Shown: positions 45,210 through 54,563, counted from the first letter of the stretch. The stretch: 64,000 bases of DNA from Candidatus Opimibacter skivensis (GCA_016722045.1 JADKGY010000006.1:124001-188000), one strand, 5' to 3'. Program-made: numbers and translations. Notes: generated by a model not told the origin, from the sequence alone.

Positions 45210-46064
45210 ATGACATTTTCAAGCAGACATACCCTTCTTTTATGCTTTTTACTTGGTCTGATGCATTTTTCGGTCTCTGCACAGACACCTATGGCAGAAG
45301 CCGTCCGATCTGCGGATATCATGCCTTCATTACCTGGTTGCGAGCCAAAAATGATCGACCCCTGCTCACAAGCTAAATTGGAAGAATTCATCTCTCAAAA
45401 CATCCGTATCCCTGAAGCTGCTAAAACACAGGGAGCAGGCGGATTGGTCATGGTTGAGTTTGTCATTGAAAAGAACGGAAAGATCGGTGAAGTCAACACA
45501 CTTCATGATCCGGGTTATGGATTAGGTGGTGAAGCCATAAGGGTGATCAAACTAATGAATGAAAAGAAGATGGTATGGTCACCTGCCAGAGAGAAAGGCA
45601 AGAAAGTGGCTTACAGGTATATAACTCCGGTTCCATTTAACTTATCTGCTCCTCCAAAGGAAATGCCGAAAAAAGTCGCTGAAACTGAAAAGTCTACTGA
45701 GCCGAAGATCTACGATGTAGTTGATGTGATGCCTACATATGAAGGCTGTGTTCAGAATGCTACAGATACAATCGACTGTACATTTATGAAGATGCTCAAG
45801 CATATCCAGTCTAATCTTAAATATCCTGAAGAGGCTTTGTCCCTGAGAGCTGAAGGTCCGGTTGTAGTCGATTTTGTGATCGATTCATCAGGGCATGTTG
45901 TCAATCCTGTTGTAAAAAAAGGAATGGGCCATGGTTGTGATGAAGAGGCTATCCGGGTCGTTTCACTTATGCCGGTTTGGACACCAGGTGTACTTGAAGG
46001 CAAGCATGTGGCTGTAAGGATGACTCTTCCTATTCTTTTCCAGATTCCAAAGGAGAAGAATTAA
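45210..46064 (+). CDS. Exported protein with two TonB C-terminal domains
   Basis: About 284 residues from the ATG at 45210, which opens a signal peptide (HTLLLCFLLGLMHFSVSAQ); a TTG at 45186 is less likely. It contains two TonB_C-like repeats of ~110 residues, GLVMVEFVIEKNGKIGEVN and GPVVVDFVIDSSGHVVNPV, each followed by a GxEAIRV helix and a W-P strand. There is no membrane anchor or Pro-rich spacer as in a working TonB. The protein is probably periplasmic and may bind peptidoglycan or TonB boxes; function unknown. Confidence 0.82.
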   Translation: MTFSSRHTLLLCFLLGLMHFSVSAQTPMAEAVRSADIMPSLPGCEPKMIDPCSQAKLEEFISQNIRIPEAAKTQGAGGLVMVEFVIEKNGKIGEVNTLHDPGYGLGGEAIRVIKLMNEKKMVWSPAREKGKKVAYRYITPVPFNLSAPPKEMPKKVAETEKSTEPKIYDVVDVMPTYEGCVQNATDTIDCTFMKMLKHIQSNLKYPEEALSLRAEGPVVVDFVIDSSGHVVNPVVKKGMGHGCDEEAIRVVSLMPVWTPGVLEGKHVAVRMTLPILFQIPKEKN

Positions 46065-46242
46065 ACGGATGAATCAAATCGAGATTCTTTAAATCGCCTC
46101 GTTACTTACAAAAAGTTAGGTTCGATTCCTTTCGGGATGCACTGGCATTCTCTCACTTGTCGTCATAAAATGACTCGCTTTTCGGGCACGAATTGTGACC
46201 TGAAAAACCCTCATAACTCTACAGATTATCAGCCATTTAGAC

Positions 46243-46287
46243 CATCGTGGCACGACTAGTGGTGGCACCACTAGTCGTGCCACGATG
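46243..46287. repeat. 45-bp near-perfect palindrome
   Basis: Two 22-bp arms (CATCGTGGCACGACTAGT... and its exact complement) around a single G. It lies in the 350-bp gap between the double TonB-C gene and hsp20, with no T tract, so it is unlikely to be a terminator. The rest of the gap shows no gene. Confidence 0.9.
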
Positions 46288-46416
46288 AATTTAGGTGCGG
46301 GGTGCATGTCACTCTGGCATTCGTTTTCGTGATTTCAGGCCATTTTGTCATATGTTTTTTGGGTGGAATATCTTTTGATCAGAAGGGATATTAATCACTT
46401 AAAACCTTATCCGCTT

Positions 46417-46839
46417 ATGAAACCATATGCATGTTACCCCGGTGCAAGGGCAAGATTCCAGCCCATGCATTCTAATGTCCGGTCTCCTTACAATTTCAAT
46501 GTTCCTTTTACCTCAGGTAAAGAAACCCGTCCTGCTGCGAATATTGTTCGCAATGAAGGATCATTCGAAATACAACTTGCCGTCCCCGGCTTCGCAAAAG
46601 ATCAGATCAAAATCGAAGTCAATGAAGACCAGTTGATCGTAACCGCCACCAACCCTAACCAGGATGATCAAAAACTTAAGTTTATACGCCAGGAATTCGA
46701 AGCATTAAGCTTTAAAAGAGTGTTTCGACTCCACAGAAATGCAAATTCATCTGCATTGAAGGCCAGCTTTGACCAGGGAATCCTGACCATCATTATTCCG
46801 GACAAAGAACCTGAGACGATTAAAATTGCTATTCAATAA
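46417..46839 (+). CDS. Small heat-shock protein Hsp20 (first copy)
   Basis: About 140 residues from the ATG at 46417; an upstream ATG would add a non-conserved 24-residue lead. Alpha-crystallin domain: PAANIVRNEGSFEIQLAVPGF, QIKIEVNEDQLIVTA, LKASFDQGILTIIIPDKEPE. The ALKASFDQGIL strand and the final IxI-type tail (TIKIAIQ) are present. An ATP-independent holdase for unfolded proteins. A second hsp20 follows after 19 bp. Confidence 0.92.
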   Translation: MKPYACYPGARARFQPMHSNVRSPYNFNVPFTSGKETRPAANIVRNEGSFEIQLAVPGFAKDQIKIEVNEDQLIVTATNPNQDDQKLKFIRQEFEALSFKRVFRLHRNANSSALKASFDQGILTIIIPDKEPETIKIAIQ

Positions 46840-46858
46840 TCTAAAAACTATATCAGTT

Positions 46859-47304
46859 ATGAACCATACAAAATTCAACCAGATGCAACCATCAGATACG
46901 ATAAGCAAATGGATCGACACCTTATTCAACACGACATTGAGTGATGCTATCGGCATGGATTATTCTGCATCCAATCCTGCTGTCAATGTCACAGAAGAAG
47001 ATGCAAAATATAATTTGCAACTAGCCGCACCGGGCCTCACCAAACAGGATTTCAATATCCGAATCGAGAATGATCATCTGATCATCTCCGTGGAAAAGAA
47101 AAATGAAAAGGACGAAAGTGTTCCCGGACGTTTTTACGACGTGAATTCAATTACAGCGCATTCAAAAAATCATTCCAGCTGGATGATAAAATTAACAGGC
47201 AGGGAATAACTGCCGCTTATGAAAATGGTATTCTCAACGTGACACTTCCCAAAAAAGATGTGACACAGGAGAAGTCATCTTCGCATGTGATAGAGATCAG
47301 TTAG
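46859..47304 (+). CDS. Small heat-shock protein Hsp20 (second copy), single frameshift
   Basis: Starts at the ATG at 46859. The first ~90 residues are a normal alpha-crystallin domain (NPAVNVTEEDAKYNLQLAAPG, DHLIISVEKKNEKDES). At the T5 run 47130-47134 the frame is lost; adding one T restores GRFLRREFNYSAFKKSFQL and then ITAAYENGILNVTLPKK to a stop at 47302-47304. The downstream part is fully conserved, so this is probably a sequence error and not a pseudogene. Without correction the protein ends at 47209. Confidence 0.8.
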
Positions 47305-47325
47305 ATTGGTTTTCGGTTCAGTTTG

Positions 47326-47354
47326 AAAAGCCACCTGAAAAGGTGGCTTTTTTT
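47326..47354 (+). terminator. Terminator after the hsp20 pair
   Basis: AAAAGCCACC-tgaaaa-GGTGGCTTTT followed by more T. Converging gene on the other strand ends 3 bp away, so it can serve both directions. Confidence 0.9.
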
Positions 47355-47356
47355 AT

Positions 47357-47560
47357 TTAATTATCATGCTTTCGCATTGAGAATGCTGTCCTGTCGAGAC
47401 GAGGTTCATCAGCAGGATCATAGCCATACGCACGGAGAGATAAATGATATGCAGCTCTTATTTTTTCTGCATCAGTTCTGGTTCTCCAATAGGCTACAGT
47501 ATTAGAAGCCTCCTTAGCTGTCTGGCGTTTAAAAGCTGTTCGATCTAATTTTTCTTCCAT
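47357..47560 (-). CDS. Small protein paired with a nucleotidyltransferase
   Basis: 67 residues. LDRTAF occurs twice, near both ends (KLDRTAFKRQ and RLDRTAFSMR), with YWRTRTDAEKIRAAYHLSLRAYG between. The sequence resembles small Bacteroidota proteins that accompany DUF6036-type nucleotidyltransferases; this is from memory of the arrangement. It starts 20 bp after the nucleotidyltransferase stop, so the two are probably co-translated. Could be an antitoxin or regulator; function unknown. Confidence 0.65.
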   Translation of the reverse strand: MEEKLDRTAFKRQTAKEASNTVAYWRTRTDAEKIRAAYHLSLRAYGYDPADEPRLDRTAFSMRKHDN

Positions 47561-47580
47561 ACTATTTTTCCAGTGAATAT

Positions 47581-48048
47581 TTATTGTGTTAAATTCTCAA
47601 TATCATCTATATCCCTGCTTCTTCCTGATGCAGCTTTAGCCTTAAGTAACTCATTTATTGATATAACTTTTACTTCAAGTCCTTCCACCTCTCTAATTTC
47701 TACGTTGGAATAGACATTTTCAAAATTCATTCCTTTCACGGAAAGCATGAGGTCAATACTTACGGGAGGCCTACCAAATGTATAAACATCCTGTTCAGTG
47801 TTCTCAAGAAAATTACTCAGGGACATATCAAACAAAGGCATCCCGAATTTTTGAAAAGCCTTTATAATTTTTTGATAATTTTCAGCACTACGTTCAACCC
47901 AGATGTCCAGATCACCTGTTGTGCGATTGTATCCATGAATAATCACTGCATATCCTCCCACGAGAATATACTTCACATCTGAGTCATTAAGTGCTCTGAT
48001 AAAGTCCTGGAAATCCGGATTGAAAATATTTTGCATCTCTTGATACAA
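47581..48048 (-). CDS. MNT-like nucleotidyltransferase (DUF6036 / AbiEii type)
   Basis: 155 residues of the minimal nucleotidyltransferase fold: VKYILVGGYAVIIHGYNRTTGDLDIWV carries the GG and DxD catalytic motif, with a later SIDLMLSVKG strand supplying the third Asp and a C-terminal helix KAKAASGRSRDIDDIENL. Such proteins are toxins or modifying enzymes in two-gene systems (AbiE, MNT/HEPN). Encoded just upstream of a 67-residue protein on the same strand. Activity and target are not deducible. Confidence 0.83.
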   Translation of the reverse strand: MYQEMQNIFNPDFQDFIRALNDSDVKYILVGGYAVIIHGYNRTTGDLDIWVERSAENYQKIIKAFQKFGMPLFDMSLSNFLENTEQDVYTFGRPPVSIDLMLSVKGMNFENVYSNVEIREVEGLEVKVISINELLKAKAASGRSRDIDDIENLTQ

Positions 48049-48074
48049 AGCTAATGCAAAACTTCCTTTTCCAT

Positions 48075-48833
48075 TTAACCAGCCATTCTCTGACTGTACG
48101 TAGCATAATCGGTTTTTGCCGGCACCGTAAATGCAAAGACATCTAATAGGTCTTTATGCGATTGAAGATCGAGATCAGCGCCATCATCGACTATGATGAA
48201 ATCATCCTGTTCAATCGTCTTTCCATTGATTGTTCCTGAACCTCCCACGACATACAGAGATCTGATTTCATCCTTATTGCCCTTCCATTCGTAAGCCTTA
48301 TCATTTATTTTCAATCGCCTGATGTCGACTTTAGGTGTGTCGAGTTGCATCAATCCTTTTTCACCTGCATAGTGAATGATGGTCGTGCTGTCAGATTCTT
48401 CTTTTTCAAAATCAACTTCTTTGTAATCATCATAAGATGCTTCCTTATCAAGTGTTTTTGAAAGATCAGGATCAACCCAGATTTGGAATATCACACCACC
48501 TCTTTCGATATGCTCAGCATGTGATATACCGTTCCCTGCACGGATGATCTGTACATCTCCTGCCTGCAGTGGTTTCCATGCATTCATTTTCGTATCAAAA
48601 TGCCGGATATTTCCTTCCAGAACAAAAGACATAATCTCAAAACCCTGGTGAGGATGTAGTCCAATCGTACTGTCCACCATGCCTGCCGCTCTGGCCCAAT
48701 AAAACAATGATGAATATGGCCTTACAAACCCATGGTCCTGAGAAAACCCAATGGGTTTGTTTTCGAGGATCTGTCCATTATTAAATGCACCCCTCGCTTG
48801 TTGTGATTTAGATATTATTCTCATGATGTGCAA
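48075..48833 (-). CDS. Pirin-family bicupin
   Basis: 252 residues. The N-terminal cupin has the metal ligands HPHQGFEI and GNGISHAEH, plus the pirin block DHGFVRPYSSLFYWARA-like lead. The C-terminal cupin is reduced (DEIRSLYVVGGSGTINGK). Bacterial pirins can act as quercetin dioxygenases or redox sensors; substrate unknown. Ends 26 bp before the nucleotidyltransferase start, same strand, but no functional link is evident. The start may be the ATG 9 bp further in (MRIISK). Confidence 0.88.
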   Translation of the reverse strand: MHIMRIISKSQQARGAFNNGQILENKPIGFSQDHGFVRPYSSLFYWARAAGMVDSTIGLHPHQGFEIMSFVLEGNIRHFDTKMNAWKPLQAGDVQIIRAGNGISHAEHIERGGVIFQIWVDPDLSKTLDKEASYDDYKEVDFEKEESDSTTIIHYAGEKGLMQLDTPKVDIRRLKINDKAYEWKGNKDEIRSLYVVGGSGTINGKTIEQDDFIIVDDGADLDLQSHKDLLDVFAFTVPAKTDYATYSQRMAG

Positions 48834-48901
48834 TTAACATTTACTGTTTTTAATAGTTTAGATAAAAATGTCTGTTATGAATTATTAACAATCATGAATC
48901 A

Positions 48902-48980
48902 TAAAGGGATACCGCATTAAAGGATGCCGGATACCGAATAAAGGGATGCCGGACAAAAGGATGCCGGATGCCGGACTCAT
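48902..48980. repeat. GGATGCCGGA dispersed words
   Basis: Five variants of GGATGCCGGA or GGATACCG in 80 bp; inverted copies (TCCGGCATCC) at 49106-49138 and single copies at 22048, 30883-30910 and 37700-37730. The whole gap 48834-49211 contains no recognised gene. Confidence 0.75.
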
Positions 48981-49211
48981 GACAACAATCATTTGCATTA
49001 TAATTTGTTTCTTAAGAAAGTTCAGTGATTAGAACAGATGAGTATAATAGTTCAATATGGATTGCGATTCATCCATAGGAAAATCTAAAAATTCGTCCCA
49101 TAAGTCCGGTATCCATTTGTCCGGCATCCGGCATCCATCTCGCTACATCAAACATTGTCCTTATTCATTAGATTTGCCATTCAATTTCAAAACCACCACA
49201 TCTAAAAGAGT

Positions 49212-49523
49212 ATGTATAAGCTCATCATTTCCTTCATTCTGCTCGCTTTTGTCATCGCTTGTGCTTCAAAAGAGTCGTCATCGTCAGGGGCACCCAGCGT
49301 AGCAGAAGGCGAACAGGTCTTTAAGAAATATTGTATTCTTTGTCATGGCGCAGATGGCAAACTTGGCATCAATGGCGCAAAGGATCTCACCGTCTGTAAG
49401 CTGACCCAGGAAGAACGTGAAGCACAGGTCAAAAAAGGAAAAAACGCAATGACCCCTTTCGAAGGTATCCTGAATGAAACCCAGATCAAATCCGTTGCTT
49501 CGTATACAATGACTTTAAAATAA
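49212..49523 (+). CDS. Monohaem cytochrome c lipoprotein
   Basis: 103 residues. Lipoprotein signal with Cys in LLAFVIACAS, Ser-rich linker, haem motif YCILCHGADGKLG and a probable distal Met in GKNAMTPFEGIL. A class I, c6/c553-like small electron carrier. Ends 4 bp before the anmK start but with no functional tie to it. Confidence 0.88.
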   Translation: MYKLIISFILLAFVIACASKESSSSGAPSVAEGEQVFKKYCILCHGADGKLGINGAKDLTVCKLTQEEREAQVKKGKNAMTPFEGILNETQIKSVASYTMTLK

Positions 49524-49527
49524 TCCT

Positions 49528-50604
49528 GTGTCCACTCATGTCATAGGAATCATGTCAGGCAGCTCGCTTGATGGTCTTGATATCGCATTGTGTCAGTTTG
49601 AAGAAAAAGGAAATTCTTTGTTATGGGAAATAATGGATTCAACCACTATTCCTTATACTGACCAATGGTACGATTTGTTGAAATCCGCTTCGAACCTCAG
49701 TGGCCGAGATCTGATGCATCTGGATGCATACTTCGGTGACTTTATAGGCGAACAAACAAAAAAATTGATTGACGCCAGGGGATGGAAAGCTGATTATGTT
49801 GCATCACATGGGCATACAGTTTTTCATGAACCTGCTCTTGGCTTTACAACACAAATAGGAAGTGGTGCGCATATTTCATTAATGACGGGTCTTGATACGA
49901 TCACTTCGTTTCGCAATTCTGATGTTGCTGCGGGCGGTCAAGGTGCTCCGTTTTCCCCGGTAGCTGATCGGACTTTATTCTCCGGTTATGAAGGATTCCT
50001 CAATCTTGGTGGTATAGCCAATGTCACATTGATTGACAAAAATGAGATCTGGCATGCATGGGATATATGTCCCTGTAATCAGACATTGAATTTTCTGTCA
50101 CAACGCGCCAATCTCCCATTCGATAAAGGAGGTCACATGGCATCACAAGGCGCTATCCTTGATGAAATCGGTCAACAACTAATAGCCATGTATCCCTTTG
50201 ATGCGGGTTTGCCTCGAGGACTATCTAATGCAGAAGTGGCTTCGACATGGATAAGTTATCTCGAATCAAGAACAGAAAATACACATGACCTGTTGGGGAC
50301 TACGACACAATCAATAGCTGATGTCATCAGTATACATATCTCTTCTCTGATCAAAAGACCTGCTAAAATATTGGTGACCGGAGGCGGAGTATACAATGAT
50401 CATCTTATAAAATTATTACAAAAAGCCGGACAGGATTTTGGAATAACCTATGAACTACCTTCTCCTGAAATTATTGATTTCAAAGAAAGTCTTCTCATTG
50501 CCTATCTCGGTTACCTGACGATGAATGGCAAGCCTTATAACATTCACACACTTACCGGGGCATCTCAGAATATGGGTGGTGGAGCTTTGTACAAAGCCGT
50601 ATGA
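49528..50604 (+). CDS. anmK: Anhydro-N-acetylmuramic acid kinase
   Basis: 358 residues from a GTG at 49528. Phosphorylates 1,6-anhydroMurNAc during cell-wall recycling. ATP-binding GIMSGSSLDGLDIALCQF, catalytic-site VASHGHTVFH, NLGGIANVT and the C-terminal LVTGGGVYNDHL typical of the ASKHA kinases. Overlaps the epimerase start by 4 bp (ATGA). Confidence 0.93.
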   Translation: MSTHVIGIMSGSSLDGLDIALCQFEEKGNSLLWEIMDSTTIPYTDQWYDLLKSASNLSGRDLMHLDAYFGDFIGEQTKKLIDARGWKADYVASHGHTVFHEPALGFTTQIGSGAHISLMTGLDTITSFRNSDVAAGGQGAPFSPVADRTLFSGYEGFLNLGGIANVTLIDKNEIWHAWDICPCNQTLNFLSQRANLPFDKGGHMASQGAILDEIGQQLIAMYPFDAGLPRGLSNAEVASTWISYLESRTENTHDLLGTTTQSIADVISIHISSLIKRPAKILVTGGGVYNDHLIKLLQKAGQDFGITYELPSPEIIDFKESLLIAYLGYLTMNGKPYNIHTLTGASQNMGGGALYKAV

Positions 50605-51590
50605 ATGATCCACGAATTCTTATCACTGGTGGTTCGGGATTGCTTGGATCATATTTTCTCAGATGGTTTAAACATAAGGGTTATAAAAATCTAACAGCGA
50701 CTTACCACCGGGAAGGAACTATACCAGGAGATCTTAAAGAAGGAATAGAATGGAAGTCATTGATACTGCCTGATATTCCAAATGCATTTGACATCATCCG
50801 GGACAAAGATTGGGTCATACATGCGGCAGGACTTGTATCCTACAATCATGAAGACAGATATCGACTCCTGGACATCAATCGGACAGGAACAGAAATAATA
50901 GTCAATGCATGTCTAGCACAAAAAGTGGAACATCTGGTCTACATCGGTTCCATAGCAGCTCTTGGAAAAGAGCTGAATCATGAGACACTCGATGAGTCCA
51001 AGGCCTGGTTTCAAAATGAATATAGCACTCCATATGGCCTTTCAAAATATTTAGCTGAACTGGAAGTATGGCGTGGTGCAGGTGAGGGATTGAATGTCTC
51101 AGTGATACTACCTTCTATTATTTTGGGGACTGGAGATTGGCGAAGTTCAAGTTTACAATTGTTTGATCGGGTGGCGAATAAGATGCCTTGGTATCCGGGT
51201 GGACAGACAGGCTATGTTGATGTAAGAGATGTAGTACAATTCACTTCGCTTCTTCTGGAAAACAAAAACATTGGTCAGCGATGGTTATTGAATGGAAAGA
51301 ATATGAGCTATGCAGAGATCTATCTTCTGATCGCTGATAAACTTGGAATAAAAAGAAATACAGAGAAGCACCGGAGTGGTTGGCAAAAACAATTTTGCTT
51401 GCAACAAATATAAAAAAAGGGAAGATTTTCTATACCGGAACTTGTGCACCAGGTGTATGGGTCATTTAGTTATGATGCATCAAAAAGTTTGACCGTTGAA
51501 GATTTTCGATACAGGCCAATTGAAAAAACTATAGAAGAAATTGTTGAGGTGTATTTAGAAAAGAAAGAGGGTAATTTTTTGAGGTATTGA
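50601..51590 (+). CDS. NAD-dependent epimerase/reductase, frame broken near the C terminus
   Basis: Extended SDR. Cofactor motif ITGGSGLLGSYFLRW, VIHAAGLVSY, and active-site Tyr-Lys in TPYGLSKYLAE, resembling dihydroflavonol-4-reductase-like proteins. The reading frame at 50601 ends at 51413, but the remaining C terminus continues in other frames: REAPEWLAKTILLATN after a missing A near 51352, then IPELVHQVYGSFSYDASKSL and FRYRPIEKTIEEIVEVYLE to a TGA at 51588-51590, consistent with one A too many in the A7 run at 51412-51418. Both changes are in A runs, so errors are likely. Confidence 0.78.
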
Positions 51591-51743
51591 AGAAAGTGAA
51601 ATTTTTTGAAAAACATGCTTAATAACAATTTGAATAGAATTGGAATATACCTTTTCAGTTGAAGATATCAATAGTATATGGGAGCTCACTGCTTCATGCG
51701 GAAGCAGGAATTATTTAAAAATAAATGGTGAATAATACCTGAC

Positions 51744-52064
51744 CTATTTTACAACTCCATTCGAGCTGAAGAAATCTACTATAGATTTAGCGGCTTCATG
51801 ATATATTTCCCAATCCAGTTCATAAACCAGATAAGGGTGTTTTTTTTTGAATTTTATTAATTGGATGTCCCTTAATATTTCAATATGTTGAGAATAAGCA
51901 CTCAATGAAAGTGGATGATGTTCTGCCAGATCCAAGACGGTCATAGGACCAAAATCTCTTAAGTCCCTGAGGGTCACTACACGGGTTGGATGTTTAATTC
52001 CATTTGCATACGTGCTGATAATCTGGTCTGCCGGGGCATACAGATGGGCTTTAGAATTTATCAT
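51744..52064 (-). CDS. ArsR-like winged-helix transcriptional regulator
   Basis: 106 residues from the ATG at 52064 (MINSKAHLYA). Helix-turn-helix segment MTVLDLAEHHPLSLSAYSQHIEILRDIQLIKFKKK followed by a short wing and a C-terminal dimerisation helix IYHEAAKSIVDFFSSNG, as in ArsR/SmtB-type regulators. No metal-binding Cys pair is visible, so it may sense a non-metal signal. An upstream extension in the same frame is made of repeat DNA (FLKH and FSLNT words) and was not used. Its 5' side faces an array of hairpin repeats. Confidence 0.72.
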   Translation of the reverse strand: MINSKAHLYAPADQIISTYANGIKHPTRVVTLRDLRDFGPMTVLDLAEHHPLSLSAYSQHIEILRDIQLIKFKKKHPYLVYELDWEIYHEAAKSIVDFFSSNGVVK

Positions 52065-52174
52065 TATTAAATTGTTTTGTGGTGAAGTAAAAACTGATGA
52101 ATCGAAAAACTGGTTTGACAAATATATAGGTGATCTGAGTAAAAGCAATAGGTCAAAGAATATAATTAAGGAAC

Positions 52175-52530
52175 ATACAATTGTATTTAAGGAAAACACA
52201 ATCGTATTTAAGGAAAATACGAAATAGCTCATTTTGGACTCTTCACCCAGTCCTTCACCCGTCATTTCGTGTTTAAGGAAAACACAATCGTATTTAAGGA
52301 AAATGCATAATGGCCGATTGTGGAGTCTCTGCTTATAGGTTCCAACTGACATTTCGTGTTTAAGGAAAACAAGATTGTGTTTAAGGAAAACAAGATCGTG
52401 TTTAAGGAAAACACAATTGTATTTAAGCAAAATACTAAATGGCCCATTTGGTACTCATCGCCTCCAGACTCCCACTTCTCAATACATGTTTTAGGAAAAC
52501 ACAATTATTTTTAGGAAAACATATAATAGT
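52175..52530. repeat. Array of ~20-bp hairpin units in blocks
   Basis: Ten units of the type GTATTTAAGGAAAATAC or GTGTTTAAGGAAAACAC, an imperfect palindrome around AAGGA, arranged in blocks of two, two, four and two. The ~50-bp segments between blocks are themselves related (AATGGCC-ATTTGG-ACTC near the start, CATTTCG near the end). It lies upstream of the ArsR-like gene. No protein-coding role seen. Confidence 0.85.
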
Positions 52531-53037
52531 GCTCGCACCTAAAACTCACCTCATACCTTGTTGAGCAGTGGGTAGTGAGTGGAATAGTTTTCAATATCAT
52601 ATCTGCTTCCATTTTCCCGGAGAAATTTGCATCAAAACTGAACTAGAGTATATTGAATTAAATTTTTATATAACATGTATATTGCTGTTGATCAATTAAT
52701 CACAGCTTTCAAAATCTTTATGAATCTTTAATTGCAAGCCTCTAACCACTAACCATTCACTACTCACTATTCACCCGATTAGGCAATATCTCCAATTCAC
52801 CAGAGTTTTATAAAGACTATGTGGCTTGGTTTTTGTCTTCATACCAGGTTGGTTAACAAAGTATTAATCAAGGCGGTACATACATAAAATTGTATTAACT
52901 AACCGTTTACATATTACATATAGTTGATCAACGTTAATGTTAGCCCCTTCTGACCTAAACCTTTTGATTTATTGATGACCTTTGCGATCTTACAGTTCCA
53001 GAAGACAACAAGGTTCGTTTTGTTTTTGCTATTGCCT
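52531..53037. other. Intergenic stretch before the transglycosylase
   Basis: AT-rich, with AGTGGGTAGTGAGTGG (52567-52582) and an ACCATTCACTACTCACTATTC word tract (52750-52770). Two ATG/TTG codons upstream of the chosen mltD-like start are possible but unsupported. No other gene is seen. Confidence 0.5.
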
Positions 53038-54510
53038 ATGAACATAAAATTCGTCTGTCGCTTCTTTGTTTCTACTCTCGGACTTCTGAGTGTAATAGCC
53101 TGGACTAACCCCTTTGACATGGGTATGATAGCTGAAAACCGGCTTGACGAACAGGAAGAAACCATAAGAGAACGAATTCCCACAGTTGTCACCATTGTCA
53201 GTCCTACGTATAATACCATCGTCAGATCTTATCTGAATACTTACATCTATCGCCGTCCTGAGCAAACCACTGCGATGTTGGGTTGGGCTGCTTATTACTT
53301 TCCGAAATTTGAAAAAGCACTTGCCGCAGAAGGATTGCCTACAGATCTGAAATATCTCGCCATAGTAGAATCTGCATTGAATCCAAATGCAATATCAAGA
53401 TCAGGTGCAGGTGGCCTTGGCAATTTATGAAACCTACAGCAAGAGAGTGCGGATTAAAATGCGGCACATATATCGATGAAAGAATGGATCCTGAAAAATC
53501 ATCAAAAGCTGCAGCCTCATATCTCAAGCAACTCTACACGATGTTTGGCAATTGGGAACTTGTCATGGCAGCTTACAATGCAGGCCCCGGACGCATTCGC
53601 TCTGCTGTCAAAAGATCTGGTACAAGTGATTATTGGCAAATGCTAAAATATCTGCCTGCAGAAACACAAAATTATGTTCCCGCTTTTATCGCAGCGAGCT
53701 ATATTATGAATTACCATTACGAACACAATCTGTGTCCTGAAATTCCTGAGCATGCAATGGGTGAATTGACAAGTGTGATGCTATATGAAGGAATGTCTAT
53801 TTCCGACATTGCCAACAGGTCAGGCATGTCAGAAGATATGGTAAAAGGACTCAATCCTTCTTTCGTACGCAATTTTATTCCTGCATCACAGACCGGCAAT
53901 ATGATATGGCTTCCGGCTGCTGCCGCAGAACTATTCAATGCCGGAAGAAATATGGAACCTCCTGCGATAAGCATTGATGCTGATGCAAATGCTGAAATAA
54001 AAACAGTGAGCATCCATGGTACGATGTATAATATCATCACGACAAGAAAAGAATACCGTGTTCATTCAGGAGATAATCTATACACCATCGCTCAGCGAAA
54101 TGATTGTACAGTCTCTGATATGATGTCATGGAATAATTTGCGTAGTAATCACCTCTCCATCGGTCAGCGTTTGGAGATCCGCCGTGACACGAGAAATAGC
54201 ACCTCTCGTGATCGAACAAGCTCATGCACCTGAAGTTGTAGCGGAAGCATCTCGCAACTATCAACCTGCAAGTACAGTTCCTTCATTGGAATTGGAATCA
54301 CTTGATTTTGACCGGAGACAGCATCATTAAATTTCAGCATCGAACCAAGAGTTCCTGAGCAAACTGCTGAACATTTAGTCCTCAAAAGACGCCAAAGTAT
54401 AAGACAGGGCTTGATGCTTATCAATTTACTTCTTCCTCAATACATCACAGGTCATCATGCCGGATAATGCTGTAGCAGGAGATGTGATTAGAGTAAAAGC
54501 CAGAACGTAG
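53038..54510 (+). CDS. MltD-like lytic transglycosylase with LysM, several frame breaks
   Basis: Starts at the ATG at 53038 (MNIKFVCRFF), with a hydrophobic export signal. Frame 1 runs to SRSGAGGL at 53415; restoring one base at 53415-53418 gives LWQFMKPTARECGL, the transglycosylase core, with the catalytic Glu in LAIVESALNPNA and the substrate segment AAYNAGPGRIRSAVKRSG. A LysM domain follows (YRVHSGDNLYTIAQRNDCTV to LSIGQRLEI). After 54185 the C terminus is scattered over three frames (EQAHAPEVVAEASRNYQ, then MPDNAVAGDVIRVKART to a TAG at 54508-54510). Cleaves the glycan strand of peptidoglycan. Likely intact in the cell. Confidence 0.75.
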
Positions 54511-54513
54511 GCA

Positions 54514-54550
54514 GTTTTCGGTATTCGGTATTCGGTATTCAGTATCTGTT
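54514..54550 (+). repeat. GTATTCG tandem repeat
   Basis: TTCGGTATTCGGTATTCGG and GTATTCAGTATCTG directly after the inferred end of the transglycosylase gene (stop at 54508-54510). Confidence 0.75.
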
Positions 54551-54563
54551 AGAATAGACTCTT

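Noticed and set aside
46243..46287. Integron attC site or terminator
   Set aside because: No integrase, no cassette structure and no T tract; the symmetry is complete rather than attC-like.
52065..52430. N-terminal extension of the ArsR-like regulator (about 122 residues)
   Set aside because: The residues (FLKH and FSLNT words) come only from the repeat array and precede a natural ATG with a complete regulator after it.
52175..52530. CRISPR-like look of the repeat array
   Set aside because: Units are ~20 bp, often adjacent without spacers, and the ~50-bp separators are related to each other; no cas genes are nearby.
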